From Brachyspira pilosicoli P43/6/78 (lineage in GTDB: Bacteria; Spirochaetota; Brachyspiria; Brachyspirales; Brachyspiraceae), in assembly GCF_000325665.1 (NCBI RefSeq), contig NC_019908.1, forward strand, positions 2,232,001-2,296,000: 64,000 nt of DNA, in the 5' to 3' direction. The translations under genes were made by a program, and so were the position numbers. Below are positions 51,335-61,141 of this stretch, piece by piece. Each line of letters opens with the position of its first letter. Position 1 is the first letter of the stretch. The notes under the pieces are model-generated. The model was not told the DNA's origin, ran no database searches, and worked only from the letters and a program-made list of their open reading frames with translations.

Positions 51335-52351
51335 ATGAAAAAGTTATTTCTTGTATTAAGTGTAATGATTTTATCATTAAATCTTGTTTATGCTCAGGAT
51401 GAAGCACAACAAACTACTGAACAGCAGACAACAACTCAAGAGCAAAATACTGATACTGCAGAAAATACTAATACTGTAGAAGGTATAGTGCCTTTCTCAC
51501 CTAATTTTGCTGATTTGAGAAATGTAGATGATGCTAATTTAGATAAAGAGTATAATATTCTTCAAACTAATTTAAATATTATAAGAGATGATTATCTTTT
51601 TAGAGTATTATATAAAGCTAATAAAATATTACAAAATTATACTAATGTTAATTTTACAGACACTAATGAAATGTTCTACAATGCTATTAACTATTATGAT
51701 TTAGTAGCTAGACCTATTTCTACTGATAACAATGTTGATTTGGGTCTTAGAGAAATTTATAAAGCTATAGATTTATATAATAGCATACGTCCTACTTATG
51801 AAATATTAGGAAAAACTAATGAACTTGCTAAAACTGATTATGAATTAAATCTTTATGCTGGTATACTTAATTTATTTAAAGGTTCTCCTAGCTATTATTC
51901 AATGAGCAGATATCACTTTAATAAAGCTTTAGAAAATGAAGTAAATAATCAGAACTCTGCTAGCAATTTAATAATGCTTAATACTTATTTAGCTGGAGTT
52001 AATTATTTATTAGCTAATAATGGAAATACTGGAGATATTAGAAAAGTTTATTATCTTAATGAAATGTTCAATAACTTATGGGATTTAACTACTTTGAAAA
52101 ATGAAGATGAAAATATTAAATCTGCTAAGTATAAACTTCTTATCACTAAATATCATAAAGTGTTATATACAACTTCTGATAGATTTAAAGCTATATATTC
52201 TAAATATTATGATGAGTTAGGTTTTGTATATGCTAATACAGAAGATGAGGTATTATCTAGAGATGTAGCTCCTGTTTATAAAGAGGGAGAAGCAAACGAA
52301 GCTAATACAGCAAATAACACTACTACAGAAAATACAGAAACAGCACAATAA
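51335..52351 (+). CDS. secreted protein with Gln/Thr-rich linker, unknown
   Basis: The 338-residue protein has a signal peptide (MKKLFLVLSVMILSLNLVYA, cut before QDEAQ). A Gln/Thr/Glu-rich linker (about 21-50) follows, then an all-helical domain of ~250 residues with TPR-like style (NYYDLVARPIS, YELNLYAGILNLFKGSPSYY). A short Asn/Thr-rich tail ends it. No family was recognised. AGGAG precedes the ATG, 19 bp after holB. A hairpin follows. Confidence 0.65.
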   Translation: MKKLFLVLSVMILSLNLVYAQDEAQQTTEQQTTTQEQNTDTAENTNTVEGIVPFSPNFADLRNVDDANLDKEYNILQTNLNIIRDDYLFRVLYKANKILQNYTNVNFTDTNEMFYNAINYYDLVARPISTDNNVDLGLREIYKAIDLYNSIRPTYEILGKTNELAKTDYELNLYAGILNLFKGSPSYYSMSRYHFNKALENEVNNQNSASNLIMLNTYLAGVNYLLANNGNTGDIRKVYYLNEMFNNLWDLTTLKNEDENIKSAKYKLLITKYHKVLYTTSDRFKAIYSKYYDELGFVYANTEDEVLSRDVAPVYKEGEANEANTANNTTTENTETAQ

Positions 52352-52371
52352 TAAAATAAAAAAAATAACTT

Positions 52372-52401
52372 AAGGCATGTCAGTTTTAATTGGCATGCCT
52401 T
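52372..52401 (+). terminator. hairpin after the secreted protein gene
   Basis: AAGGCATGTCA pairs with TGGCATGCCTT around loop GTTTTAAT, with one G-T pair. The T tract downstream is weak. It separates this gene from the sod promoter. Confidence 0.6.
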
Positions 52402-52449
52402 ATTAATATATATTACTAATAAGTTAATTGTATTATTTAATAAATACAC

Positions 52450-52477
52450 TTGACATAAATAAAAAATAGTTTAATAT
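52450..52477 (+). promoter_or_regulatory. sigma-70 promoter of the sod-rubrerythrin unit
   Basis: TTGACA at 52450-52455 and TAATAT at 52472-52477 are 16 bp apart. The sod ATG is 32 bp downstream after AAAGGAGA. Confidence 0.6.
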
Positions 52478-52509
52478 TTTTAATGTTTAATAAATAAAGG
52501 AGATAAAAT

Positions 52510-53106
52510 ATGTTTGAGTTAATGAAATTGCCTTATGGCAAAGAGGACTTAGCACCATATATGTCTTCAAATACTTTAGACTTCCATCATGGTAAGCACT
52601 TAAATGCTTATGTAACAACAGTTAATGATTTAGTATCTAAAGACAAATCATTGGAAGGAAAAAGTATAGAGGAATTGATACTTCTTTCTCATAACAATAG
52701 TGAAAAACAAGCACTATTTAATAATGCTGGTCAGGTTTATAACCATGAAGAGTTTTTCAAGATGTTAAAAAAAGATGTTGCTATACCTGCTGAAGTAAAA
52801 AGTAAAATAGAGGCAGACTTTGGTAGTTTTGATGCTTTTAAAGAAGCATTCACTACAGGCGGTAAAACACAATTTGGTTCTGGCTGGGTATGGTTGGTAT
52901 TAAATAATGGTAAATTAGAAGTTAGAAAATATGCTAATGCTATGAACCCTATTGCTGATAAAGTACATGGTGTTTTAACTTGCGATGTTTGGGAACATGC
53001 TTATTATTTAGATTATCAAAACAGAAGACCTGATTTCCTTACTACTTTTGTAGAGCATTTAGTAAATTGGGATTATGTTGCAGAAAGATTAAATAAAGCA
53101 AAATAA
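52510..53106 (+). CDS. sodB: superoxide dismutase, Fe type
   Basis: The 198-residue enzyme has the metal ligands in LDFHHGKHLNAYV (H26), NAGQVYNHEEFF (H79) and TCDVWEHAYY (Asp and His). The Gln in AGQVYNH is the marker of Fe-type rather than Mn-type SODs. GSGWVWLVLN and the C-terminal YQNRRPDF match the family. It removes superoxide in the cytoplasm. It lies 36 bp before rubrerythrin, giving an oxygen-defence pair. The N-terminus is complete and lacks a signal. Confidence 0.92.
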   Translation: MFELMKLPYGKEDLAPYMSSNTLDFHHGKHLNAYVTTVNDLVSKDKSLEGKSIEELILLSHNNSEKQALFNNAGQVYNHEEFFKMLKKDVAIPAEVKSKIEADFGSFDAFKEAFTTGGKTQFGSGWVWLVLNNGKLEVRKYANAMNPIADKVHGVLTCDVWEHAYYLDYQNRRPDFLTTFVEHLVNWDYVAERLNKAK

Positions 53107-53142
53107 CTTAATTTTTAATTATACAATTTAAGGAGAAATAAA

Positions 53143-53679
53143 ATGAAAGATTTAAAAGGAACAAAAACAGAAAAGAACTTACATGATGCTTTTGCTGGCG
53201 AATCTATGGCTAGGAACAAGTATACATATTTTGCAAGCGTTGCTAGAAATGAAGGTTATGAGCAAATAGCTGCAATATTCCTTGAAACTGCAGAAAATGA
53301 AAGAGAACACGCTAAAGTTCATTTTAAATATCTTAATGGTATAGGTGATACTCTTCAAAACTTACAATCTGCTTGGGAAGGCGAGAACTATGAGTATGAA
53401 GAAATGTATCCTACTATGTCTAAAGAAGCTGCTGCTGAAGGTTTCGATGAGATTGCTCATTCTATGAAATTAATCGGTGACGTTGAAAGAGAACATAGAG
53501 AGCGTTATGCTAAATTAAGAGAAGCTGTAAAAAATGGTACAGTTTTCAAAAGAAATACTAAAGTTCAATGGAAATGCAGAAACTGCGGATATATATATGA
53601 AGGCGAAGCTGCTCCTGAAATTTGTCCTGCTTGTAAACATGCTAAAAAATTCTTTGAAGTTAGAGTTGAAAGCTATTAA
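53143..53679 (+). CDS. rbr: rubrerythrin
   Basis: The 178-residue peroxide reductase has a ferritin-like diiron domain (two EREH motifs, in ENEREHAKVHF and VEREHRERY). A C-terminal rubredoxin domain carries CRNCGYIYEGEAAPEICPAC. It reduces hydrogen peroxide at the expense of NADH via electron carriers in anaerobes. AAGGAGA lies before the ATG. It is probably cotranscribed with sodB so that peroxide made by SOD is removed. Confidence 0.95.
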   Translation: MKDLKGTKTEKNLHDAFAGESMARNKYTYFASVARNEGYEQIAAIFLETAENEREHAKVHFKYLNGIGDTLQNLQSAWEGENYEYEEMYPTMSKEAAAEGFDEIAHSMKLIGDVEREHRERYAKLREAVKNGTVFKRNTKVQWKCRNCGYIYEGEAAPEICPACKHAKKFFEVRVESY

Positions 53680-53703
53680 TTTATAATAATTAATTAAAAA
53701 TAA

Positions 53704-53735
53704 TAGGGGGCTTGAATAAGGCCTCCTTTTTTTAT
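53704..53735 (+). terminator. rho-independent terminator of the sod-rbr unit
   Basis: AGGGGGCTT and AAGGCCTCCT form a stem with one bulge and a GAAT loop, followed by a TTTTTTT run. Confidence 0.75.
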
Positions 53736-53818
53736 TTTTATTTTAAAATATTATATTGAAAATATTTAAATTGAGTTTATTATATTTCAAAAATTTAAAA
53801 TGGAATATTAATTAACTT

Positions 53819-54679
53819 ATGTCAAACAATAACAATAAATCTATTTTTCTTGCGGCTAGTGCTTATATAATGTGGGGACTTCTTCCTATATATTGGAAGG
53901 CTGTTCAGAACTTTGATTCCGCTTTTGTGCTTGGAGTGAGAGTTATCACTACTTTTATATTTACTCTTATTATAATAATATTTAAAAAAGCTAATTTATA
54001 CAGAGGAATAAAACCTCTTGTTTTAATTTTTATAGCAGGTATTTTTCTTGGTCTTAATTGGTATTTATATATTTATACTGTAAACTCTGGTAATGTATTA
54101 GAGGCAGGGCTTGCTTATTATATAGCTCCTATTTTAAGCATATTAATAGGCATAATATTTTTTAGAGAGAAAAAGACTGTATTAGAATATTTAGCTATTG
54201 TTTTAATGTTTATTGGTATGATATATCAAACTATTACATTGGGCAAGCCTCCTATAATGGCATTTTTTATAGGTTTAACTTTTTCTGTATATGGAATATT
54301 AAAAAAGATGACTATATATTCTGGTTGGGAGAGTTTATTTTTAGAGACTTTATCTATATTAATACCTTCAATTATTATATCTAAACTTTATTTTCCAGCT
54401 ACGCCTCAGCCTACTAATACTTGGATAACTTTAATGTTTGCAGGAGTGGCAACAGGTATACCATTATACTTATATGCAAAAGCTGCTAAATCTTTAGAGG
54501 TTTCTACTTTAGGTTTTTTGCAATTTTTTGTTCCTTTGCTTGCAACGTTGCTTGCTATATTTGTATATAAAGAAGAGTTGAATTTTAATAGAGCTATTAC
54601 ATTAGCAATTATTATATTAGCAGCTATTCTTTACGCTGTATCAATATTTAGAAAATCTAAAGCTAATAAAAAATTATAA
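53819..54679 (+). CDS. rarD: RarD-type EamA permease
   Basis: The 286-residue membrane protein has ten hydrophobic helices in two EamA halves. The RarD marks are AYIMWGLLPIYWKAV near the start, FLGLNWYLYIYTVNSGNVLEA (split by the line of TM3-TM4) and SLEVSTLGFLQFFVPLLA near 230. RarD proteins are drug/metabolite transporters of unsure substrate. No clear Shine-Dalgarno is seen. The start lies after an AT-rich gap with no strong promoter. Confidence 0.85.
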   Translation: MSNNNNKSIFLAASAYIMWGLLPIYWKAVQNFDSAFVLGVRVITTFIFTLIIIIFKKANLYRGIKPLVLIFIAGIFLGLNWYLYIYTVNSGNVLEAGLAYYIAPILSILIGIIFFREKKTVLEYLAIVLMFIGMIYQTITLGKPPIMAFFIGLTFSVYGILKKMTIYSGWESLFLETLSILIPSIIISKLYFPATPQPTNTWITLMFAGVATGIPLYLYAKAAKSLEVSTLGFLQFFVPLLATLLAIFVYKEELNFNRAITLAIIILAAILYAVSIFRKSKANKKL

Positions 54680-54703
54680 CTTTATAAATAATTTAAAAAA
54701 GAA

Positions 54704-54732
54704 AAAGGGCTATACAAAAAGTAAAGCCCTTA
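54704..54732. terminator. terminator between rarD and fabV (convergent)
   Basis: AAGGGCT (54705-54711) pairs with AGCCCTT (54725-54731). A-rich on the left and T-containing on the right, so it can act in both directions. Confidence 0.65.
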
Positions 54733-54758
54733 ATTAATAATTTGTTTATTATAAAAAA

Positions 54759-55934
54759 TTATATTTCTACATCTTTAGAATAATCTATTCCCTCAACTTC
54801 AAATCCATGCATATTCATATAATCTTTTCTAAACATAGACATATCAGCCAACTCTTTTAAATTATCCTGATTAAGTATTTTCCAAGCATTCAATACTTCT
54901 TCTTGAACATCTTTTTTAAGCTCCCAATCATCAAGTCTAATTCTATTAACAGAGTCTAAAGGTATATCGCCTCCATTATATAATTTATCACTTAATAACC
55001 TATACATCTGTTCAATACAGCCTTCATGTAAGCCTTTAGCCTTCATTATTTTAAATAATATTCCAATATAAAGAGGAACAGTAGGTATAACAGAAGAAGC
55101 TCTTGTTACAACAGCCTTGTTAACAGATATATAAGCATGTCCGTTTATCTTTTTTTGCATATTTTTATCAAGTCTATGAGCTGTGCTTTCTATATCATCT
55201 TTAGCTCTTCCAATAGTTCCTTCTCTATAAACTGCTTTAGTTATTTCTGGTCCTATATAAGAATAAGCTATATTAATAGCATTTTCTGCAAGCATATCTG
55301 CTTCAAGTAAAGCATTAGTCCAAAGCTCCCAGTCTTCACCGCCCATAACTTTTACAGTATTTTTTATATCATCATCATTTGCAGGTTCTATAGAAACATT
55401 TAATAACTCTTCAGTCATAAAATCTATTCCCATACCCTCATATTTTTTACCTATAGGCTTTAATGCAGAACGATATAAAGTACCTGTTTTTTCATCTGTT
55501 CTCACAGGAGCAGCCAAACTATATATAAATAAATCTATCTTTCCGTCAAAAAACTTTTTAGCCTCTTTTATTACCTCTTCTTTTGAAGCATTTAAAAAAG
55601 CGTCCAAATTAAGACTTAACTCTTCTATACCATCTCTTTTAGCAAACTCACTGAAAGCCATATTATTATACCAGCCAGGTGTAGCTGTTCTTCTTTCTGT
55701 AGCTGCTTTCTCTAATGAAACTCCCATAGTTTTAGCTCCAAGTCCATAAGCTATAGCAATTCTGCTTGCAAGACCATATCCTCCAGAGCTTCCTAATATA
55801 AGAGCATTTTTTACATTTGATTTTATTTTTCCTTTAGATTTTACATAGTTTATTTGATTTTCTACCTCTTTCCTGCATCCTAATGGGTGAGCTGTAGTAC
55901 ATATATTATTCAATATTTTAGGTGCTACTATCAT
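54759..55934 (-). CDS. fabV: trans-2-enoyl-ACP/CoA reductase FabV
   Basis: The 391-residue NADH-dependent reductase performs the last step of the fatty-acid elongation cycle or crotonyl-CoA reduction. It begins with the family phrase PKILNNICTTAHPLGCRKEV, has the nucleotide loop ALILGSSGGYGLASR, then ERRTATPGWYNN and the active-site pattern Tyr-8 residues-Lys (YREGTIGRAK). The length is normal. AAAGGAGA lies before the ATG. No other enoyl reductase is seen here, so this may be the main one. Confidence 0.94.
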   Translation of the reverse strand: MIVAPKILNNICTTAHPLGCRKEVENQINYVKSKGKIKSNVKNALILGSSGGYGLASRIAIAYGLGAKTMGVSLEKAATERRTATPGWYNNMAFSEFAKRDGIEELSLNLDAFLNASKEEVIKEAKKFFDGKIDLFIYSLAAPVRTDEKTGTLYRSALKPIGKKYEGMGIDFMTEELLNVSIEPANDDDIKNTVKVMGGEDWELWTNALLEADMLAENAINIAYSYIGPEITKAVYREGTIGRAKDDIESTAHRLDKNMQKKINGHAYISVNKAVVTRASSVIPTVPLYIGILFKIMKAKGLHEGCIEQMYRLLSDKLYNGGDIPLDSVNRIRLDDWELKKDVQEEVLNAWKILNQDNLKELADMSMFRKDYMNMHGFEVEGIDYSKDVEI

Positions 55935-56049
55935 TTATGCATCTCCTTTAATAGTATTATTATCTTAAATATACATATACTTTATAATAGAATTGTATTT
56001 TTTTCAATAAAATAAAATTTATAATAATAGTTAGATAAATATTTTTTAT

Positions 56050-57042
56050 ATGTTATACTATAAGAAAAACTTTTATGGCATTTTTATGAGTGTATCTAAT
56101 GAATTATTAACTGATTGCAGAAAAAAGCTTGGAAACAAATTTACAAAAGAGTTTATAGAAGAAAAAGAAAATAGCGACAGTTTTATAAAGGCATTGATTA
56201 ATACAGATAATTTTGATATTTTTTATAGTATGCTTGAAGAAGATTATTCAAAAAATATTTTTAAGAAAATTGTATTATATAGATATATGCTTGCCTTTTA
56301 TAGCGATGCGTATACTAATATAAATAAAAAAATAAAGTTAAGCATGAAATATGGAATTATAAACATATTTTTTTGGGGAATAAAGAGGGTATTATTTTAT
56401 TTAAAAAAGCATAAATATCCTAATGAAATAGAGAATTTTTTGTTGTTTTATATATTTGGTTTAGAGCAGTATAATGTAAAAGATGTATTTGAAGTGAAAG
56501 GAGATAATGTATTATTTGATGTTGGTGCTTGGAAGGGGGACAGCACTTACTTTTTTTCTAAGAGAAGCTCTAATAATGCTAAAATATATGCTTTTGAACC
56601 TGATAATAATGCTTACAATGTTCTTAAAAATATTAAAGATAAATATAATCTTAATAATGTAATATTAGAAAATGAGATTTTTTTAGATTATGAGAGAGAT
56701 ATAGATTTTGTTTCTATGACTCCTAACACTCCTACAATAAAAAAGCATGCTATTACTTTGGATATGTTTGTAGATAGAAATAACATAAAAAAAATTGATT
56801 ATATAAAGATGGATGTTGAAGGAGCCGAACAGAAAATTTTAGAGGGTGCTGTAAACACAATAAAAAAATATAGACCAAGTTTAGCAGTTGCAATTTATCA
56901 TGGAGGGGAGCTTTTTATGGAAGATTTTTTTAAGATTCCAGTATTTATAAAAACTATTGCTGATGATTATGAGTATTATATAAGAAGCTATTCACCTTGG
57001 GGAGGGGAGACAATTCTTTTTTGCAAGCCTAAAGAAAAATAA
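56050..57042 (+). CDS. FkbM-family SAM-dependent methyltransferase
   Basis: The protein has 330 residues from the first ATG, or 318 from the next at 56086; neither has a good Shine-Dalgarno. The C-terminal two thirds contain the FkbM marks: NVLFDVGAWKGDSTYFFSK near 155-173 (SAM loop), IYAFEPDNNAYNVL, ITLDMFVDRNNIKKIDYIKM and DVEGAEQKILEGA. Such enzymes methylate sugars or other small groups on surface glycans. The N-terminal ~130 residues are helical and without match. It stands alone. Confidence 0.8.
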   Translation: MLYYKKNFYGIFMSVSNELLTDCRKKLGNKFTKEFIEEKENSDSFIKALINTDNFDIFYSMLEEDYSKNIFKKIVLYRYMLAFYSDAYTNINKKIKLSMKYGIINIFFWGIKRVLFYLKKHKYPNEIENFLLFYIFGLEQYNVKDVFEVKGDNVLFDVGAWKGDSTYFFSKRSSNNAKIYAFEPDNNAYNVLKNIKDKYNLNNVILENEIFLDYERDIDFVSMTPNTPTIKKHAITLDMFVDRNNIKKIDYIKMDVEGAEQKILEGAVNTIKKYRPSLAVAIYHGGELFMEDFFKIPVFIKTIADDYEYYIRSYSPWGGETILFCKPKEK

Positions 57043-57078
57043 ATAAAAAAATATATATATATTAATACAATATTTTTA

Positions 57079-57288
57079 TTAGAATTTAGAGATTATCCAC
57101 ATTATAAAAGATAATACTATACTCGCTATTATAGAAGTTACTATTGGGAAGACAAAGGTGAAATTTTCTTTTTTTATTACAATATCACCAGGAAGTTTTC
57201 CAATTGGAATTTTTAATAATATTAATATGCCTATTATTATAGCAATGATTCCTACAACAATAAGCATTTTTGCAAAGTAGTTATTCAT
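57079..57288 (-). CDS. DUF2905 family small membrane protein
   Basis: The 69-residue protein has two membrane helices (about 8-25 and 47-66) around the family phrase IPIGKLPGDIVIKKENFTFV followed by FPIVTSIIASI. The function of DUF2905 is unknown. It lies 30 bp after the ktrA stop on the same strand. Confidence 0.85.
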   Translation of the reverse strand: MNNYFAKMLIVVGIIAIIIGILILLKIPIGKLPGDIVIKKENFTFVFPIVTSIIASIVLSFIMWIISKF

Positions 57289-57318
57289 TATATTGCTCTT
57301 TAAATTATATATAAAAAA

Positions 57319-58005
57319 TTATTCAGAAAGTTTTCTATTTAATTTTTCTATATCTTTATCATGTCCGGCTATTACAAGTATATCTCCCTCAACCATAGAT
57401 TCATCAGGGTCTGGAGTACAATCAACTATAATCTTTTTCTCTCCTAATATACTAGTTGTTTCTTTTTTTATAGCTACAACATTGATTTTATATTTTTTTC
57501 TCAAATCAAGTTCTTTTAAGTTTTTACCTGCAAGCCCAGCATGCACAGGAAACTCTACTATAGAGTGATATTCAGTTAAGTCATATAAAAGCAGAGAATC
57601 TCCAACTTCAAGCTGTTCTGCTATATGTATACCCATAGATTCTTCTGGGCTTACAAGGTGTGTGATTCCTATTTTACTTAATATTGCTTTATGTCTTTCA
57701 TCAGAATATCTTGCTATTATATTTTTTACATTTAATTCTTTTAATATTAGTGAAGTTAATATGCTTGTCATAATATCTTCACCTATAGTAACTATAACAG
57801 CATCGAATTTATTAATTTCTATAGCCTCTAATGCTTCTCTTTGAGTAGAATCTAATTTCATAGCCTGAGTAACACTATTTTTTATAGCTTCTATTTCATT
57901 GATGTCATTATCTATTGCCAATACTTCTATTGAAGGTTTATTCATTAATCTATTTATTAGAGCCTTACCTAAAGTACCAACTCCTATAACAGCATATTGT
58001 AGCAT
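57319..58005 (-). CDS. ktrA: K+ uptake regulatory subunit KtrA/TrkA
   Basis: The 228-residue cytoplasmic protein has an RCK_N Rossmann domain (AVIGVGTLGKALINRL near residue 5, IDNDINEIEAI, VIVTIGEDIMTSILTSLI) and an RCK_C domain from about 140 (EYHSIVEFPVHAGLAGKNL). It gates a KtrB-type potassium channel in response to nucleotides. No ktrB is in this window; the partner must be elsewhere. Confidence 0.88.
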   Translation of the reverse strand: MLQYAVIGVGTLGKALINRLMNKPSIEVLAIDNDINEIEAIKNSVTQAMKLDSTQREALEAIEINKFDAVIVTIGEDIMTSILTSLILKELNVKNIIARYSDERHKAILSKIGITHLVSPEESMGIHIAEQLEVGDSLLLYDLTEYHSIVEFPVHAGLAGKNLKELDLRKKYKINVVAIKKETTSILGEKKIIVDCTPDPDESMVEGDILVIAGHDKDIEKLNRKLSE

Positions 58006-58226
58006 TTGAATACCTCTATAAAAATAATTTTTTTAATTTTAAAATTTAGTTTAAATATGTTTTTATTATAGTTTAATATAAAAAATTGTCAAAAACAAAA
58101 TTAAAATATAAGTGTCATATGTGTAATTATACAATATTAAATTTTGATTTACACTATTGCAATCATATTATTAATATATATAATATTAGATATAGTTATA
58201 TTATGAAAGAATTGGAGGTACACTAT

Positions 58227-58733
58227 ATGAAAAATAAACAATTATACTTGATTATAACTATTATGATGATGATAGTATTATCTTCTTGCGGAACTGGAGT
58301 TAGCAGAAACAATCCTGAAGGTTGGATAAATGATGATACTTTTAGGGTAATGGGAATGGGTTCTCCTAGTGAAGATATAGATACTGATGATAAGTTTAGA
58401 AGAGAAGTTGCATCAAGACAGGCTGCAGAGCTAGATGCTAAAAATAAAATAGTAGCTAAAATAGTTGGTTCTTATGTAGAATCTTTAAGCTCTACAGAAA
58501 AAGGTATGATAGATGAGTATGTAATACAAGAGAGAGTTGCAGGAAGAGTGAGAGGGGTATCTATAGTTGAGAGCAAATGGGATTCTAAACAAAACTGTAC
58601 TGTTGTTGCTGAATTATATTCAAAAGGGTTAAAAAAACAAATGGATACTTTAATTTCAAAATATCTTCAAGAGGTTGGTATGCAATATACTGCTGAAGAT
58701 GTTGCTGGCAGAATAAGAACTTATGAGCAATAA
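58227..58733 (+). CDS. LPP20-like lipoprotein
   Basis: The ATG at 58227 is preferred over earlier frame because GGAGG lies 8 bp before it and a lipoprotein signal follows (IVLSSC, Cys at about residue 21); 168 residues result. The mature part has the LPP20-style phrase ASRQAAELDAKNKIVAKIVG and a beta-helical end (SIVESKWDSKQNCTVVAELY). Family members are outer-membrane-associated lipoproteins of unknown role. It lies 20 bp before an SDR gene. Confidence 0.7.
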   Translation: MKNKQLYLIITIMMMIVLSSCGTGVSRNNPEGWINDDTFRVMGMGSPSEDIDTDDKFRREVASRQAAELDAKNKIVAKIVGSYVESLSSTEKGMIDEYVIQERVAGRVRGVSIVESKWDSKQNCTVVAELYSKGLKKQMDTLISKYLQEVGMQYTAEDVAGRIRTYEQ

Positions 58734-58753
58734 ATAATTATAAAGGCGCTTTT

Positions 58754-59533
58754 ATGTATAAAGAGGATATTAAAGGAAGATTAGCTTTTATATCTGGAGC
58801 TAGTGCTGGTATTGGTGAAGCGGTTGCTAAGATGCTTGCTTCTAATGGCGTTAATCTTATTTTAACAGCTAGGAGAATTGAGAAATTAGAGTCTCTAAAA
58901 AGTATGTTGGAAAAAGATTATAATGTAAAAGTAAAGGTTATAAAAGTAGATTATGCTGATACCAATAGTATAAAAAATGCTGTATCTTCATTAGAAAATG
59001 AATGGAAGAATATAGATATACTTATTAATAATGCAGGACTTGCTTTAGGTAAGGATTATTTTTACAACAATGATATAGAAGACAGCTTACAGATGATAAG
59101 AGTAAACTGCGAAGGCTTAATAGTATTAACTAGAATGATAATACCTTTAATGCTTAACAGTAAAAATGCTGATATCATTAATTTAGCTTCCACTGCTGCA
59201 GATGAAGCATATTTTGGCGGAGCTATTTATTGTTCTAGTAAATCTTTTGTAGAGATGTTTGGAGATGTTTTAAGAGTTGAATTAATAGACAAACCTATAA
59301 GGGTAACAAATATAAAGCCAGGTGCGGTAAACACAGAGTTTTCTACAGTTAGATTTAAAGGAGATAAAGAGAAGGCTGATAATGTTTACAAGGGTTTTGA
59401 CCCTTTATATGCAGAAGATATAGCCGATAATATAGAATACGTTATTACTAGAAAAAGACATGTTCAAATATCTAGTATGACTATTTTAGCAGGTAATCAG
59501 GCTACAGCCACTATGATACATAGGGGTAAATAA
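58754..59533 (+). CDS. short-chain dehydrogenase/reductase (YdfG-like)
   Basis: The 259-residue oxidoreductase has the cofactor loop SGASAGIGEAVAKML at about residue 14, the NNAG motif in DILINNAGLALG near 90, and catalytic Ser-Tyr-Lys (NLASTAA, then YCSSK near 160). It resembles the YdfG/serine 3-dehydrogenase-type NADP enzymes. The substrate is unknown. Preceded by AAAGG. Confidence 0.85.
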   Translation: MYKEDIKGRLAFISGASAGIGEAVAKMLASNGVNLILTARRIEKLESLKSMLEKDYNVKVKVIKVDYADTNSIKNAVSSLENEWKNIDILINNAGLALGKDYFYNNDIEDSLQMIRVNCEGLIVLTRMIIPLMLNSKNADIINLASTAADEAYFGGAIYCSSKSFVEMFGDVLRVELIDKPIRVTNIKPGAVNTEFSTVRFKGDKEKADNVYKGFDPLYAEDIADNIEYVITRKRHVQISSMTILAGNQATATMIHRGK

Positions 59534-59563
59534 AATATATTATATTTTTAGGAGTTATTTTCT

Positions 59564-61141
59564 ATGGGTGATATAGATAATACTAGAAATAGATTAAAGC
59601 TGGATAATCTTAAAGAAGATGACAGAAGAAATTTATTTAATAAATTTGTAGATGCAGGCGGTGAGGTAGTAACTAATAGAAAAAAACAAACCGCTTCAGA
59701 TTCTTCATCTAGCAGAAAAACTACTCCTAATAATTATAATAAGCCTAAAAATAATTATCCTAATAATAATACGCCAAGAGGAAATTACGTTTATACTAAT
59801 ACACCTCAATCTACTAAAAAAGAAAAGCCAAACAATACATTAATTGTAAAAAAACAAAAAAGTATGTTTTTAGGTTTAAAATTATGGTTAGATGCTTTAT
59901 CTAGTAAAACCATAACAACATTTGGCGGAAATGTACATAATAAGTTTTTGGGATTTATAGATAAGAGTGTTATTTCAGCATTTTTAGAAATGGATACTCT
60001 TATATTCAATGCTTTAAATCCAATAGATGATAATTCTTTAGAGCCTAAAAGTAAAAAAGAAAAAATATTAGCTCAATTTTCTAATGATTTAGAAGATATT
60101 GAACTTTTGGAACGTATAAGAGACCAGTATGATGAAAATATTTATAAAACTTTTTTAAGACAATATAAAGATTTACATTCTCCTACAAAAGCAAGCAGTT
60201 ATGTTAATGAACTTAAAGCTATGTTTAAGCCTCTATATATTTTGCATGCTTATTCTTCAAAATTAAAACTAGCTGGTGAAAAGGCTTTAATTGCATATTC
60301 TATAGTTGACAATATTAGCAAAGGTGTTATTAATCCTAGAATATCTAATTTTAAAAAAGATGTTGATTTAATATATTCAAAATATTATCCAAAATTATTT
60401 TCTTTACTTCAGTATGCCTGCAAAGAAAAGTTAGAAACATTATCTGATATTAATAATTTTCTAGGAATTACAGAAACAGATATAGTTGGATATTATACTA
60501 AATTAAAAAAAGAAAGAGATTTAAAGCTTAAAGAAGAAACTACAAAACAGCAGAAAGAAGAAACAAAAGATACTAAAACTTCTGAAGATAATGAAGAAGA
60601 GAAATTAATGAAAATAGAATCTATTGGTGTAAAACTTATAGAGAAAGTAGTTTCATTTAGAAAGGCAGATAATAATATAGAGATAGAAGGCGACCCTTTT
60701 TTCAATGTATCAGATGATGATAAAATATACAGAATAAAAGTGTTATTAGATTTTTTAGATAGAGAGTATTCTGTATTATTTGTTTCTAATAAAGTAAAAT
60801 ATAATTTGCTTTATGATAATTTGGTTAGAACAGATTATAAGAGTGATTTTAATAATATCTTTTTATCATTATCAGATTCTAATTCTAGATTTTTAGAGTA
60901 TAGCGATATGTGTAAGAATGCTTTAAAAGTAGAACGAGATACATCTCTTAGATTTGAGCAGAGGGTATCAATGCTAGCTGAAAAAAATGGACAAATATCT
61001 TATACTGCTAAAAACTTAAAATCGCATATAGTTTCTATTATATCATCTTTAAAAAAGAAATTAGATAAATTATTATTAGATAAAGTAGAGAGAGAGAGAA
61101 TAATAGCAAACCCTAATGACATATTAACTTTCTTTTCTTGA
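59564..61141 (+). CDS. spirochaete-type uncharacterised protein, probably frameshifted at 3' end
   Basis: The 525-residue frame has no signal. A low-complexity Asn/Thr/Pro/Lys segment (about 40-95) precedes a ~400-residue helical domain (LGLKLWLDALSSKTITTFGG, then NELKAMFKPLYILHAY) with an acidic linker near 335. It may belong to the spirochaete DUF5312 group, but this is a weak recognition. The frame ends at a TGA in TTCTTTTCTTGA. The neighbouring frame is open for 107 more codons to 61460, so the real product is likely longer. TAGGAG precedes the ATG. Confidence 0.6.
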   Translation: MGDIDNTRNRLKLDNLKEDDRRNLFNKFVDAGGEVVTNRKKQTASDSSSSRKTTPNNYNKPKNNYPNNNTPRGNYVYTNTPQSTKKEKPNNTLIVKKQKSMFLGLKLWLDALSSKTITTFGGNVHNKFLGFIDKSVISAFLEMDTLIFNALNPIDDNSLEPKSKKEKILAQFSNDLEDIELLERIRDQYDENIYKTFLRQYKDLHSPTKASSYVNELKAMFKPLYILHAYSSKLKLAGEKALIAYSIVDNISKGVINPRISNFKKDVDLIYSKYYPKLFSLLQYACKEKLETLSDINNFLGITETDIVGYYTKLKKERDLKLKEETTKQQKEETKDTKTSEDNEEEKLMKIESIGVKLIEKVVSFRKADNNIEIEGDPFFNVSDDDKIYRIKVLLDFLDREYSVLFVSNKVKYNLLYDNLVRTDYKSDFNNIFLSLSDSNSRFLEYSDMCKNALKVERDTSLRFEQRVSMLAEKNGQISYTAKNLKSHIVSIISSLKKKLDKLLLDKVERERIIANPNDILTFFS